This document shows positions 1 to 11,514 of a stretch of 64,000 bases of DNA, piece after piece. A program made the translations under genes and the position numbers. Location of the stretch: the NCBI GenBank assembly GCA_028554755.1, contig JAPTOF010000003.1:352501-416500 (forward strand), given 5' to 3'. The notes beneath the pieces were generated by a model. It saw only the letters and a program-made list of their open reading frames with translations, did not search any database and was not told the origin of the DNA. The number at the start of each line of letters is the position of its first letter. Position 1 is the first letter of the stretch. The DNA comes from Cordia subcordata (lineage: Eukaryota; Streptophyta; Magnoliopsida; Boraginales; Cordiaceae).

Positions 1-404
1 TCCCTTTAGTTGGTCATGTGTTGGTCACATGACTACTTTTGAAGGTTAAAATGAAAATCAAGTTGATATTATTTATAAGTATTAAGGAGCCAAATGAGTC
101 ACTCTTAAAACAATCAATACCAAGTTGATACATTTTCTAAATAATGAGAATTAAATGAGTTAATTATAAATAATAAAGATCAAAATAATACCCTTTTTTT
201 TTTATAAGCAACAGAAACTATTTGTGAAATTCGCCGTGATACTAACGGTTCAAATATAAAACCAAGCACAAAGGCCCGTAAATGAAAAATATAAAAGTGT
301 GCAAAAGCAGTCCAAAACATTACACAACAAGACCCACCATCGGAGAGCCCTAGGGAGCGACCCATTAAACACAAGCATGGGAAAAGCCTAATCCTAAGTC
401 CAAG

Positions 405-430
405 CGTCGTCGTATATAAGGCCTAAACCC
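405..430 (+). promoter_or_regulatory. Probable core promoter of the LUC7-like gene
   Basis: A TATA-type stretch (TATATAAG, 413-420) is followed at once by GGCCTAAACCC, which resembles the site II/telo-box combinations found upstream of plant genes for RNA-processing and ribosomal proteins. It lies about 190 bases before the ATG at 607, a reasonable distance for a short leader. The assignment is from position and motif only. Confidence 0.4.
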
Positions 431-606
431 ATCAAAAGCAAGTAAGCAACCCCCACTGAGCTCACCGTATAAAATGATTTTGATAGTCACCAGGCCCTGA
501 TTGATAGCCCAATTATACAAATCCATTAAATTTGCAAAATTGCGCTATTTGTAGTAAAATTCATAAGCTTTTCATAGTTAAAACTGAGCTCTCGAAATCG
601 TCAGCT

Positions 607-2956
607 ATGGATGCCCAAAAAGCTTTGTTCGATGAACTTATGGGCGCAGGTTCACACTCCAGAACCATTCTTCTCTTGTTTTATGTTTAAAAAAAAAAAA
701 AAAAAGGAAAAAAAGATCCCTTTATTTTGATATTTTCTTTATTTTGATATTTTGGAACATAGTTCGTAATTTGACTGAAGAGGAGAAGAGAGGGTACAAG
801 GAGATCAAATGGGATGACAAGGAAGTTTGTGGGTTCTACATGGTTCGCTTTTGCCCACACGATTTGTTTGTCAACACTCGAAGTGATTTAGGTGAGCTTT
901 TCTTGGTGTTCTTTCCTGAGTTTTTGCTTACTTTGTTGTTAAGATTACTGTTGACTCTATTGTTGATGCTTTTTTTTTAACGCAAAAACAAATATAAGCT
1001 ACTCTACATTTTGCCTGACGATACGGCTTATATGGCATTGCCAGAAGGAGGTTTCGTTTGCTGCATTTCAGTTATTGCTGGAGGGCCTGTTTGGATTGGC
1101 CTTTTTTTTGCAATTGCTATTTAGCTTGGCTTTTAAACAAGCTCAAATATAGCTTTTTGAAAAGTCAGAAATTTAGCTTTTGCAAAAAGCACTTCTATCA
1201 AAAGTTGTTAAAAAAAAAAAGGCTTTTTGGAAAACGCCAATCCAACGAGCCTGTAGTGTGTTAACTTTTGAGTGTTTTTGGTTTTACTGATTCTATTTCT
1301 TTGTTGATGTTTCTGTGTCAGGACCATGCCCCAAAATTCATGACCCAAAGTTGAAGGAAAGGTAATAAATATAGCATGTGAGATTTTTGTATAAACGTGC
1401 TGTGTTTCTGACTCTAAAGGAAAATGCTTGTTACTTGCTGTTCTGGAAGATTTACCATATAAGGAATCATACTTGACCCATCCTCCGACCTGGGTGAATT
1501 TTCAGCTATTGTGAGCATGTCATAATTAATGATGTATATATACACTTACAGAAAAAATGTCTATTCAATGACATGTATAAATTTTCCATGCTATTTTTTT
1601 TGTGACTTGAGAATGAACTTCTTATTATTGTTCTTCATTCTGTAATTTGGTAATATAGGGTGAGTTAAAATTTTCATGAACCTTATGGATATGCATTTCT
1701 GGTTTTTGTGTGTTTCAAGAAGTTGTAAGAGAGAGAGAGAGAGATCATAGACTTCACATTCTCTTGTAGTTTTTGTCCTTATGTTCATATTGCCATCTAT
1801 GCTATTGTTGTTATGACTAATAAAATTCCTCTCTTGGCGTCTAGTTTTGAGAAATCCCCGAGGCATGACTCATATGTTCCAAAATTTGAAGCAGATCTAG
1901 CTCAATTCTCTGAAAGACTGGTAGGTTTGATTATTATTAATTCTTAATTGTTTTAAAGTTCCTTGATCCTTTAAGGTCATTATTTTTTTGCTGATAATGA
2001 TTATTCATTCAGGTAATGGACCTGGATAGAAAAATTAGGCGTGGGCGAGAACGCCTCGCTCAGGAGGTTGAAGTTCCACCTCCACCTCCAATCTCAGCAG
2101 AAAAATCTGAGCAACTCTCCTTACTGGAAGAGAAGATAAAGAACTTGCTGGAACAGGTGGAGTCTCTTGGTGAAGCTGGGAAGATTGATGAAGCCGAGGC
2201 ACTCATGAGAAAGGTGCTTCCTAGTGTTCCTTGCTTTAGGTGTCCATTCTACCTTGGCTTCTGTTCTTTTGTGATCCATTTAAGTGATTCCAGGCTATTC
2301 TTACGTGATAGGTAGAATTGCTTAATGCTGAGAAGACAGCCTTGAATCAGCAACCACAACAAGCATCAATGCTTGCACAGGAGAAGGAGAAAAAGATGGC
2401 TTTATGTGAAATATGTGGTTCCTTTTTAGTAGCAAATGATGCCCCGGAGAGAACACAGTCTCATGTCACTGGCAAGCAGCATGTTGGTTATGGTATGCTA
2501 CGGGATTTTCTGTCTGAGTGCAAGGTAATTTTTCTGTCAACAGTTTACATATTCTTCTTCACTGCCCATTTTTAATTGAGGTACAATCATCAGGCGGCAA
2601 AGGAGAAGGCGAGGGAAGAGGAAAGATTAGCCAAGGAGAAAGAATCAGAAGAATGGAGGAAGCAAAGGGAGAAAGAATATGAGAGCAGGCATAGAAGAAG
2701 TGGCTCCTCTGACCGAGACCGATATCATGATCGGCATAACAGTAGAGAGCAGAATCGGTATCGTGAACAAGATCGTGACTGTGAAAGGTCATGTGACAGG
2801 AATGGCAGAGGAAGCCGGTCTGATTGGAAGCATAGCACTTCCAGGAATGGGAGAGGTAGGAGTAGGGATAGATACCGCGCATCTGGCAGAAGCAGGTCAC
2901 GTTCCCCAGCGAAACGTGGTTACAGGAGATCCAGGAGTCCAATTCGCCCACATTAG
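607..2956 (+). CDS. LUC7-like U1 snRNP splicing factor (7 exons, 354 aa)
   Basis: LUC7 proteins are U1 snRNP components that help choose 5' splice sites. Exons read as 607-649, 763-891, 1322-1361, 1845-1920, 2013-2213, 2312-2524 and 2594-2956, all with GT-AG introns and a continuous frame of 355 codons. The first zinc finger is C37/C45/C60/H64 (in VCGFYMVRFCPHDLF and GPCPKIH). A helical, glutamate-rich middle follows. The second, C2H2-type finger is C195/C198/H214/H220 (ALCEICGSF, TQSHVTGKQH). The tail is rich in RE, RD and RS pairs, as in SR-type splicing factors. The N-terminus MDAQKALFDELMGA matches the plant LUC7-related branch rather than the MDAMRKQLD branch, as remembered. Intron 2 carries a MITE-like repeat. 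Family identity is strong; the exact end of exon 1 rests on frame continuity. Confidence 0.93.
1084..1251. repeat. Palindromic GGCCTGTTTGGATT MITE-like repeat in LUC7 intron 2
   Basis: The left end reads GGCCTGTTTGGATTGGC and the right end GCCAATCCAACGAGCC, its near reverse complement. The interior is also roughly self-complementary (AGCTTTTTGAAAAG versus AAAAAGGCTTTTTGG). The same terminal sequence occurs at 11709, 12997, 27306 and 60101. No coding capacity. Confidence 0.65.
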
Positions 2957-5900
2957 AAGATTTTGTAAACAGAAGCCTGAATTTTGATGTTGGTGGAGGT
3001 AGATGCTTTTAAAGTTGACCAATTTCTCATGAATGTGTGCATTGGAATCTCAAATTTTATTGTCACCATGGATAAAACTGTTTTCTGTTCTCACAGCCTT
3101 ATTGAGATTGTACAATCTCCCTATCACCAATATAATAGAGGAGAAAAGGTTGAGGTAGGTATAACTTTTCTGTTGGAACTCTTTGGTCTTCTATGACTGC
3201 TTTCATGTTTTATTCAAACTAATTGTTTTGTGTGCCGTCTTTGGTATGCTACTTCTCATAGTATTTTTATCCCTTCTTTTGAGATTATTCCGGGGCCTGG
3301 TTCTCGAGGACAGTTTCTAGGATGGATATTGTTTAATGCGCATGGTAATTGCTGCTGGAGAAAGATCAGGATTTTCCACATCTGAGGTAACAAGTAAACT
3401 TCATTTTTTCCCCCTCATGGAGTGACTTCCTTGACCACCATGGTTTTATTCGCTTGGCTATTCAGATGACACAGTGCAAACTCTTGCTTCCCATTGTTGT
3501 GTGTTTGGCCTGTCATTTGTTGACAGGGATAATGAGGTTTCTCTAGTGTGCTTTCTTGATGATCTATTACAGAGGTAAATCGTCCCTCCTCACTTGTTCA
3601 CCTCCCCTATCCCTTCACCTGTCCCAACGTACAGGAGCTATGTAGGGGACCATGCATATGCAAGGATGGCTAGTTTAAGTGTATAACTGAGGTTGAGGAA
3701 TGAGAAATTAATTATGGTACGACCACACTCATAATTGATTATGTAATAATGCAAGGGAGAGATTGTTTGTGTTGAGTATTGAAAGAGAAGAAAAACAGAA
3801 TAATGTCAAAAGCATCTAATAAACCAGAATAGGTTTTTGTTTGAATTTGATGAAGAAGCTCTCAGGGTCCATTTCCACTTCCGGAGCCACATGTTCTCTT
3901 AAAAGTGGGAGTGTATGCATTAGCTTAGTACTAAAAGGATGGAAGTGCTCCCGCAGCTAAGTTAACGAGTTGATGGCATGAGGTAACAATTTAATGCGGC
4001 AGTGCTCTGGGAGAGGGTCATTTGTTGAGCGTTCTTGGTGATAATTTTTGTTCATGTTGTTTCAGGAATGGTTTGTGCAGGTCTGACCTTTATTTCCACA
4101 GTTGTTGCTGCTCGTGAAACCTGTTGAGAGGATGAATTTCTGAGAAGTCGAGGTGGGCATGTAATTAAACCAAAGTGCAGTTGAAGAATTGAGTGTCATC
4201 TTCCTTTCATGCCTAACTCAAAATAGCATTTTGTTGCCATGTACAAAGCTTGCTAAAAAAATTAAAAAAGATTGTAGATGTATTTGATGTGAAACTTGTA
4301 ATTAGTTTCATCACACAGTTGGAATACATTTAGGAAGAACAATAGGGCTTTAATAAATTTTTATTGAAGAATTGGCGCTGATTGCACCAGTGTTATGAGT
4401 CGGGCTATGGGTGGCAGGCCCGGCCCTTTTTGGCCGCGTTTTTTCCTCTCGGAGGTTTTATTCTTGTCTACTTCTTCTCCCTTCCATGATAAGAAACATT
4501 GGAATCCGTTAGACGCGCATATGTTAAGCATGGCATTAGTTTTTTTTCCTGAGCCGGGATCGAACTCCCCGTAAGTACCATTATTAGCGATGGTGGGAAC
4601 TGGGCGTTACCCCAAGCCAGTATCATTAATCATACTTAATTAATCCTTTCCTTACAAGTAGTACAGGAACGCGATCATTGTAGAACGTAAAAGCTTAAAT
4701 GCGGAATCTTATTTGGACCCACCAAAAAAAATTTTTAAAAAAAAAAACAAGGATGCAGAATCTTATGGGAGAATGGCATTAACATATAATGCCAAGGAAT
4801 GGATAAGACAGCTAGTCTAATTATTGCTTTTTATTTTAAGTAGCATTTCTTCGGCATAGGTGGGTGAAGGAAGACTTGGGATTCTTTTGCAGCCATCTTT
4901 TCAATTTTCATCTGCCAATACGATATTAACCTCAGCAGATACGCGTTCTAGAATTCATACAGCTAGTATCAGATAATTTGGACAGTTTATCGTCATGATG
5001 TTATTGCTCTAAAACAGTGCGAGGGAAGTTTAATAACAGCGACTTATTTAGCTATATCATTTTATTATAATTGTACAACATCATAATATAAACTGTACAA
5101 AAGAGATCTAATGATCATGAATTGGTCAAAACTTCAAATAGTTTTATTCAAAATGAATAGACAATGAAATGATGATGTGATTTCTCTTTATGGTCGTTAA
5201 ACCTTGTTGTGCTCTTATCATCATACTTTATGTTCCCTTCTTAATGATGTCAAACAAAATATATGGTTATTGGCATAGATCTTTGGGTAGAACATGATAC
5301 AGCAAACAACACAAACACACATGCAAGTTGTGGTTTCTGGGATAACGACCTGAGCAGCGAGCAGGGCCAAATCCTGGGATCTTTTGTTTTATCCATCTCA
5401 AGTCCTGACCGTAATTTTCAACTTTTGTGATAATTAATATCGTGATAATTAAGTGATTTATAAATGAACAATGCGAGTTCAAGTGATAATTTAAATTAAG
5501 TACTTTGGATAATTAAATTTGACATTCAAATGTGGCAAATCTTCAGGATATTTATTTGATTGGGACCAAAAATATGTAGTGTATACTACTTATACCTGGG
5601 AAATTCTTTTCCCGTGAGGATTTAATTAAAATGCTTCAAAAATAAAATAAACGTATTTTCTTTGAAAAAAATTGGGGGAGTGGCAGACTAAATTTTTAAT
5701 AGATTCTCCAATACATTAAAATTATTTTTTAAATGAAGATATTAATGTTGTTTGTGAGTCTATAAATATATTCTTCCCAAGAACAATCTTCCATGTCCAG
5801 TGAGAAATGAGGCAGCTTTGCTGATCATCTTGTTGGAATGTGGTTCACACACATTGACTCAGAGACAATATGAAAAACGAAAGACACTACACACATAGTT

Positions 5901-6836
5901 CAAACCAGAGCAAACACCTATAACATGAATTATATTTTTCTTCTTTATAATATAATATTGTTCTCATCTATATATTAAAAATATTTTTGACATAAGGTGT
6001 CACAGAAATAAAGAGCGGGGTTGCATACCTTTCAGTGAGTGAGTTAATAAGACAAGACGAGGGAATAAGGACATCCCTCTCGTGACATTGTTTTGCCATT
6101 ATTTGTACGATAGACTTGGAAAAATATCTTTGAATTGTGTGTCTTTCAGAATTCACATTATATGCGGCTTTATCTGACGGGGTCTTCGAGTTACAAATAT
6201 AGTAGCAGAGTCGCACGAATATTATATCGAAGGGAGGTCAAATGTCGATAATATAATTTGTATAATTATTAAGAATTGATCGATCTCAAGGCTTTTCCCT
6301 CTTCAAATGAAGCAAAAATAACATTCCATTAACATATTTTGCTTCATTCTGTACAGACCCAAGTCATTCCGCTCATTCTGTAATAAACTGTTTTGAGTTT
6401 ATTACGCCGACACAGCAGGCCTGCACTTGCAAATAAATGGATGATAGTAGTCCAATCGCTAAATTAATTACAGCAGTTAGTAATAGTGTTGTTAATTGGG
6501 ATTATTACTGCCTAGAATCTAAAAATAAGATAAACTAAATAAATAAACAAAACATTGTAGAGGCCTCATTTCTGAAGTATCTAGAATTAGATGAATGGAC
6601 TTGTCCAGACTAGTTGAGATTGATAAACATAAGACTTCAATTGAAATTGATGTTTAAACACAAATACACTTTAAAAAGCATAACAATCAAGTGCAAGCAG
6701 AATTGCATAATAAATGACCATTCCTTGGAGCAGGAAAGGATCTTATTTCATCACCATTGACAGCTCCAGAAGCTTTTCCACTTGATGAGGATGAAGTTCC
6801 AGCAGCTGACTTTTTTCTGAAGCTTCAAGCAGTAAC
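2957..6836. other. LUC7 3' region and intergenic DNA without a gene
   Basis: The first 1.3 kb is probably the 3' UTR and downstream flank of the LUC7-like gene; an AATAAA-type signal sits at about 4351. The rest is AT-rich and holds only short ORFs without recognisable domains. Around 4545-4610 there is a small tRNA-related stretch on the minus strand (see separate entry). I see no further gene. Confidence 0.6.
4541..4615 (-). repeat. Possible short SINE-type (tRNA-derived) relic
   Basis: On the minus strand a B-box-like GTTCGATCC is followed by CGGCTCAGG and then a run of eight A, with an A-box-like GTAACGCCCAG about 45 bases before it. This is the order expected for the 3' part of a tRNA-derived SINE. 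It is short and no clear target-site duplication was seen, so the call is tentative. Confidence 0.25.
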
Positions 6837-7793
6837 TCAAAGTTCAAGTCCAGATCCTTCCAATTTCATTCGAGTAATTTGATCAAGCTGCTGTTCCATC
6901 GCGGGTGTGAGATGGTTCTTGGAATCACCTACGACACCAAGCCTGAAGAAAGCACTGTTCTGCATCCTGACCCACGGATCAATCCCATTCTTGTTCACCT
7001 CCAGGTTCTTAAGCCTCTCCAGGCTGCACCTTTCCAACACCTTCTCAACCTGTTCATCATTCTCAAGTGGCCTCCCAAGAAAAGCAGCCAGCTTCTTCAC
7101 TTGCTCTTTCGGGTCCCTTCTCAGGTCCTCATACTTGAGAAACAACACCTTGTGAGATCGTTTAATGCTCTCATCCCAATACTGCAACGCGTGATCGAAG
7201 TAGGGGCCGAAGGGAACTACCCCGCTACAGAAAGCCTGGAATGCCATCTCAAAGAATCCAGGCTCGGCTTTCTTGACTGTGGTAAAGAAATGCCACATGG
7301 ATACAAAAGTGTCCTTCGGATCGCGAACGATGTAAACGATTTTGCACCCGGAGTTCTTGATCGAATCAGGCAAGACGCTGTAAGCCATGTGGGTGTGAAA
7401 GATTCTTGGAGATGGGGTGCTTTCAAGATCAGGGTCTTGGTTAGCAATATAAGTTTGAGTTTCAAGGGTCTGCACATAGACAGCAGGGTGGTTTTTAACT
7501 AGAGGGTCTTCATTTTCGGGCAAGTTTTGAGGTCCCATGATGCAGACAACAAGGGCTTTGAGCCATGTCGTGCCTGTTTTTAATGAAGAAGCGAGGATGA
7601 CATCTTCATCGCGTGCCTGGAACTTTTGTTGAATGGTTTTTGCAGCTTCCAGGTGAAGTGGTGTGTACCAGAAACCTTCCCACTGGTAGAGTTTGACAAC
7701 ATCCCCGTAGGGAATACTCGGGAGTTTTTCCAGGAAAGGCTTCAGAGATTCGGAGCATTGCATCACCAGTGCCTCCGGGCCTGCCATGGCCAT
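6837..7793 (-). CDS. Cytosolic (soluble) sulfotransferase, SOT family, divergent PAPS motifs
   Basis: A single uninterrupted 318-codon frame, as usual for plant SOTs, which transfer sulfate from PAPS to hydroxyl groups of flavonoids, steroids, glucosinolate precursors and similar acceptors. Family landmarks are VKLYQWEGFWY near the N-terminus, FHTHMAYSVLP (the catalytic His region), IVYIVRDPKDTFVSMWHFF (3'-phosphate-binding Arg and Ser), KVLFLKYEDLRRDP and the dimer-type stretch near the C-terminus. Two cofactor motifs are off-consensus: the P-loop reads SSLKTGTTW where family members have (Y/F)PK(T/S)GTTW, and region IV reads FRLGVVGDSKNHLT where RKGxxGDWKxxxT is usual. The start MAMAGPE is the first ATG. 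Substrate cannot be predicted; it may be a diverged or weak enzyme. Confidence 0.93.
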   Translation of the reverse strand: MAMAGPEALVMQCSESLKPFLEKLPSIPYGDVVKLYQWEGFWYTPLHLEAAKTIQQKFQARDEDVILASSLKTGTTWLKALVVCIMGPQNLPENEDPLVKNHPAVYVQTLETQTYIANQDPDLESTPSPRIFHTHMAYSVLPDSIKNSGCKIVYIVRDPKDTFVSMWHFFTTVKKAEPGFFEMAFQAFCSGVVPFGPYFDHALQYWDESIKRSHKVLFLKYEDLRRDPKEQVKKLAAFLGRPLENDEQVEKVLERCSLERLKNLEVNKNGIDPWVRMQNSAFFRLGVVGDSKNHLTPAMEQQLDQITRMKLEGSGLEL

Positions 7794-9681
7794 ACTTTGA
7801 GAGAGCTAAGTTGTACAAAAACAAAGGAAATATTTTCTTGGATGTTTTGCGACAGAGGGATGACAGTTCACTCCAATTATAACTTGGTAGGTGACTTCTG
7901 ACTTACAAATAAAATAAAAGACATATTTGAGCGGAATGGGAAAGGGAAATAGTATGACTTGAGGAATAAAGAACAGGTTTAGTAGAGACATTTAGATGAG
8001 ATTATAAATAAAAGGCTCTCTGTATCGGCGTCCAGTTTATAATGACTTAATTTTATTATTTCTATCATCATAAGTTTAAATATTTTAGACTACTTGATTA
8101 GGCTCAATGTGTGGTAGGCTAGATTCAATATAAATTGTTTCAATAGAACTAATATATATAAAATATCAGCCACGAGATAAGCAATTTTGAAACGATGCAG
8201 TAGGTATGGTTTTTGAAGCCAATCAGGCATGTAAAAAAATAAACAGGAATATCAGGAGCGTAGCGCTACATTTGTTAAGTGCTTGAAATGGTCCCCATCA
8301 ATATTATTCGCAGAAAGACATGGACGTATCAAAGGTTGCCCTGAACGCAGCCCCAAACAAAAATACTGTTGCTTTAACGTGAGTGGACGATATATATGCA
8401 GTATTTTATCCGAGTTTGGAGCCTTTTTGATGCGACAAAATGATCACTAGAAATCAAGATGGGGAGAGAGATGAAAATATGTAATTGTTTGCATGGTCAA
8501 ATTAATATTAGTTTTTAGAATTAGAGATTAACTCAAGTGATTGGAATTATTTTTTTAGAGGTGAAGTTCTGAATACAAATTTTATGGGGGATAATAATAT
8601 GGATTGGACGTGAACGTAAAAGAAAACGAAAAAGGACAATTAATAATAGTTTTTTCATGCATGGAGCAGTAGTTTTCAGTATAATTTCACAATAGTCAGT
8701 TATTTTCCCCTCACAAGAGAAAGAAAACAACATTAGTGGTCGTAATCAATAATCATAACACAAAAAAGAAAAGAAACGGTAGTTAGCTCAAACAAAAGAT
8801 AGTTTCTTTTTAATGCTAAAATAGCTAGCAATGAAAAGGCCATTACAACATCCTGATCTTGAATTGAATTCGGCACTCTCAACGTGGATTTGGTTCTTTA
8901 TAAGATATCAATAATGATTAATCATTCGAATTACTTTATTATGATTAAATTTTTATCATAATGTTTGTGTGGTCAAATTAATATTAGTTTTTCCATGGAG
9001 TAGTGGTTTTCCGCACGATTTAACAATAGAAAAAAAAATAGTTTCTTTTTTTATGCTAGAATAGCTAGCAACGAAAAGGCAATTCCAACGCCTTCTTGAA
9101 TTTAATTTCTCACTCTCGACGTGGATCCAGAACTCTTGTGAGAGGACCAATAATGCAAATTATTTTATTACTATTAAACTTTTTTCAAGTATTTAATTTA
9201 ATGTTATGATATGTATGAGAAGAGTTAAGTGCCTTCAAAATTAGTAAAAAAAAATCAACAATATTTATTTTCATAACATAACAATTGAACACTGTCAGGA
9301 ACAAGCTATATAGTCCAGTTCCCAGGACAAGGGCCTTAATCAATTCAAATAATGAATATTAAGCATGTCAATCAATTATTTTTATTTGGTTGATTTCATG
9401 GTTATCCTTTTGAAACATGGAGCGCGAGGTGTATTACATTATTATGCATGCAAAAAACAAGCATTCAAGGGCTAGTGCCAAGAGAATAAAGACAAAACCG
9501 GAAAAAAAGAAGGGAAAAAAAAAAAAAAAAGAATGAATGGAGGAGGAAGTGAAGGGTGGGGGGGGGGGGTGGAAAACCACAAAAAGCGAAAGCTCTGAAG
9601 TGCAGATTTTTTCATCAGAATATCTGAAGACGTGAGGACCCTAACCTTCACAGGCCGCATAATCATCACAGCTCTCAAATG
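7794..9681. other. Upstream flank of the sulfotransferase; intergenic DNA with a local duplication
   Basis: AT-rich, with only short random ORFs. The first few hundred bases should include the promoter of the minus-strand sulfotransferase; several weak TATA-like stretches occur (about 7905 and 7996), none decisive. A diverged local duplication lies at 8487-8900 and 8962-9135. An A-rich run and a G-run lie at 9515-9572. Confidence 0.55.
8487..9135. repeat. Diverged local direct duplication (about 8487-8900 and 8962-9135)
   Basis: Shared blocks in the same order are GTCAAATTAATATTAGTTTTT (8495 and 8971), ATGGAGYAGTRGTTTTC (8660 and 8994), ATAGTTTCTTTTT followed by ATGCTARAATAGCTAGCAAYG (8798 and 9039), and CACTCTCRACGTGGAT (8875 and 9110). 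The first copy has extra sequence between the blocks. Confidence 0.7.
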
Positions 9682-9752
9682 TGGACCAGCCGGGAATCGA
9701 GCCCGGGTCTGTACCGTGGCAGGGTACTATCCTACCACTAGACCACTGGTGC
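9682..9752 (-). tRNA. tRNA-Gly (anticodon GCC), slightly degenerate
   Basis: The reverse complement folds as a 71-nt glycine tRNA. The acceptor is GCACCAG, the D-arm contains TCTAGTGGTAG, the anticodon loop is CTGCCAC (GCC), the T-stem is CCGGG/CCCGG, and the discriminator base is A. Two departures from the standard plant tRNA-Gly(GCC) are visible. The T-loop starts C instead of T (CTCGATT), which also alters the internal B box. Acceptor pair 2-71 is C-C, because the 3' strand reads CTGGTCC. It may therefore be a weak or pseudo-tRNA gene. Confidence 0.85.
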
Positions 9753-10127
9753 TTCTTATTCTTCAGAGCATATAGAATTATACACATAGATTTGTTCTTT
9801 ATTTCACCTACACCTAGTTACAAATTTAAGGTCTCTCTGGATTATTTTTTTCTTTTTCATATAAAAATACTTTCTTTTTCCATTGAAAAAGATATATCTT
9901 TTTTTTGTGATAAATTTTTAACAAAGCTTTTAAAAAAGTTGAAATTTTAAAAAGAAAACTAAAATTCAAACTTATTTAAATGCAAGTCTTATCCTTTTAC
10001 TCAATTTTTTTTCCCCTTTAAGACCATGACTTATTTAAATAAGTTTGTACAATCTCAAAAAGTAATCCACATATTGTTTTTAACAAGAAGGAACAAAATG
10101 AGTTTGTCACCATCTCCTCCTTATCCT
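9753..10127. other. AT-rich spacer between tRNA-Gly and the hAT-type element
   Basis: T/A-rich sequence with no frame, repeat or motif that I recognise. It ends in the left target-site duplication of the following transposon. Confidence 0.5.
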
Positions 10128-11054
10128 TATGGGTGGAAATCGGATCGAATTTTCGGATAATCGGTATTTTTTTTGTTCTGGTTTTTTGGGTTTTGGGTGG
10201 GGGAAAAATATTCGATCGGGTAGTTAAATAGTAACTATTCGGCCGGATATCGGATATTTCATATGCCGAATTTTTCGGATTCGGATGTTTGGATACCTGA
10301 CATTTCTATGAAGCTAAAAAATACAAAATTGTTTACAATTTTTTTTTTGAGGTAAGTTAGCAAATACATTCATTGATAGTCAAACTAATTACATCTATGT
10401 GTACAAATAGCATGATGCTCAAAACTAAGCATCGACTCCAATAAACAAGAGATGTCGGATATACAATAAATTAAGCATCGGTTCGAATAAAAGAAAAGAG
10501 ATTGGTCAAAATGACGATAGACAAATCAACTCTTTTTAAAATATAAAGACATTTCCATCATAACTATGAACCAAACAAAAAGGAAAAATTAATAAATATT
10601 AACAATACAAATATATTTCCACATTTATGTAACTTAAACATAACAAATATTTATGCTAAATTAATGTTACATTTTGTTAATTCTAATTATATTACTCAAT
10701 TTAGTTGTCTAACTGATTTACAAATAGCTTAATTATGTTATTTAACTTCTCATTACTTTTGTAGAATACCTTTATTTTTCTCTTTTTTTAATTGTATATT
10801 TTAATATTAATACATTATATAAAATGTGTGTTTATATATGTGTTATATTAGAATATTATGGTGAATAATTTAGTATGGAATGGTGTGTGTGTATTTTTTT
10901 TGGGTTTTTCGGATCGGGTTTGGGTAGGAAAAAAACTACCCAATCTACTACCCGATATCCGGTGATTTTTTTTTCGGATATATCCGAATCCGAAATTTTT
11001 GTTTTTTTTGCATCCGTTCGGGTTCGGGTTCCCCTCTCCGAATTTCCACCCCTA
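10128..11054. mobile_element. Non-autonomous hAT-type DNA transposon (927 bp) with 8-bp target duplication
   Basis: The ends are inverted repeats: the left end is TATGGGTGGAAATCGG and the right end read in reverse is TAGGGGTGGAAATTCGG. The flanking 8-mers CTTATCCT (10120-10127) and CTTCTCCT (11055-11062) match at 7 of 8 bases, as expected for a hAT target-site duplication. Subterminal regions on both sides are rich in CGGAT, TTCGG and GGGTTTTGGGT-like motifs. The 500-base core is AT-rich and carries no transposase frame, so it must have been mobilised in trans. Confidence 0.8.
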
Positions 11055-11514
11055 CTTCTCCTACATATTCAATCAAGATTGTCATTGCAAGGCTATAATT
11101 AATGTGCATGTAGAAAGTCAGGTTAGCTTGAATATAAATATTACAAATTAATTTGAACATTTTGAAATAGATGTACTATTAGCTAGTTCACAACTTAAGA
11201 GTTTTTACCTGATGCAAGATGTATGACGTAAATGTCAATCCAAACTAATCTGTTGATCTACTAAGTCATTTCGCCTATCACATTATTTTGAAGGATTAGA
11301 TTAGTCCATTCTACTATGAGTACCTTCATATTTTGTTGAATATAATTGGGCAATGGGTCCATAAATTATTAAAACTTGCATAAAAACTGGACCAAGCAAT
11401 GGGGGCACCTCCCCATTTGCAAAACCAATTTCTAAGACTGTATGATGCTTTATGTGAGATCAAACAAAACTGTCGCGGACGGCCCAAAATCTGCAAAATG
11501 GATTAAAATCGTAT
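11055..11514. other. Spacer before the small heat-shock pseudogene
   Basis: No gene or repeat recognised. If the small heat-shock gene ever had its mitochondrial-type N-terminus, the coding start should lie here, but no frame resembling a presequence joins the downstream homology. Confidence 0.45.

Noticed and set aside
2679..2987. Second plus-strand frame over the LUC7 C-terminal exon
   Set aside because: It overlaps the RS-rich coding frame in another phase; the arginine-rich codons leave the alternative frame open by chance.
5968..6216. Minus-strand 82-codon frame
   Set aside because: No recognised motif, no extension by splicing and AT-rich surroundings; probably random.
6879..7502. Long plus-strand frame (207 codons) opposite the sulfotransferase
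   Set aside because: It is the antisense shadow of the well-supported SOT frame and shows no family resemblance of its own.
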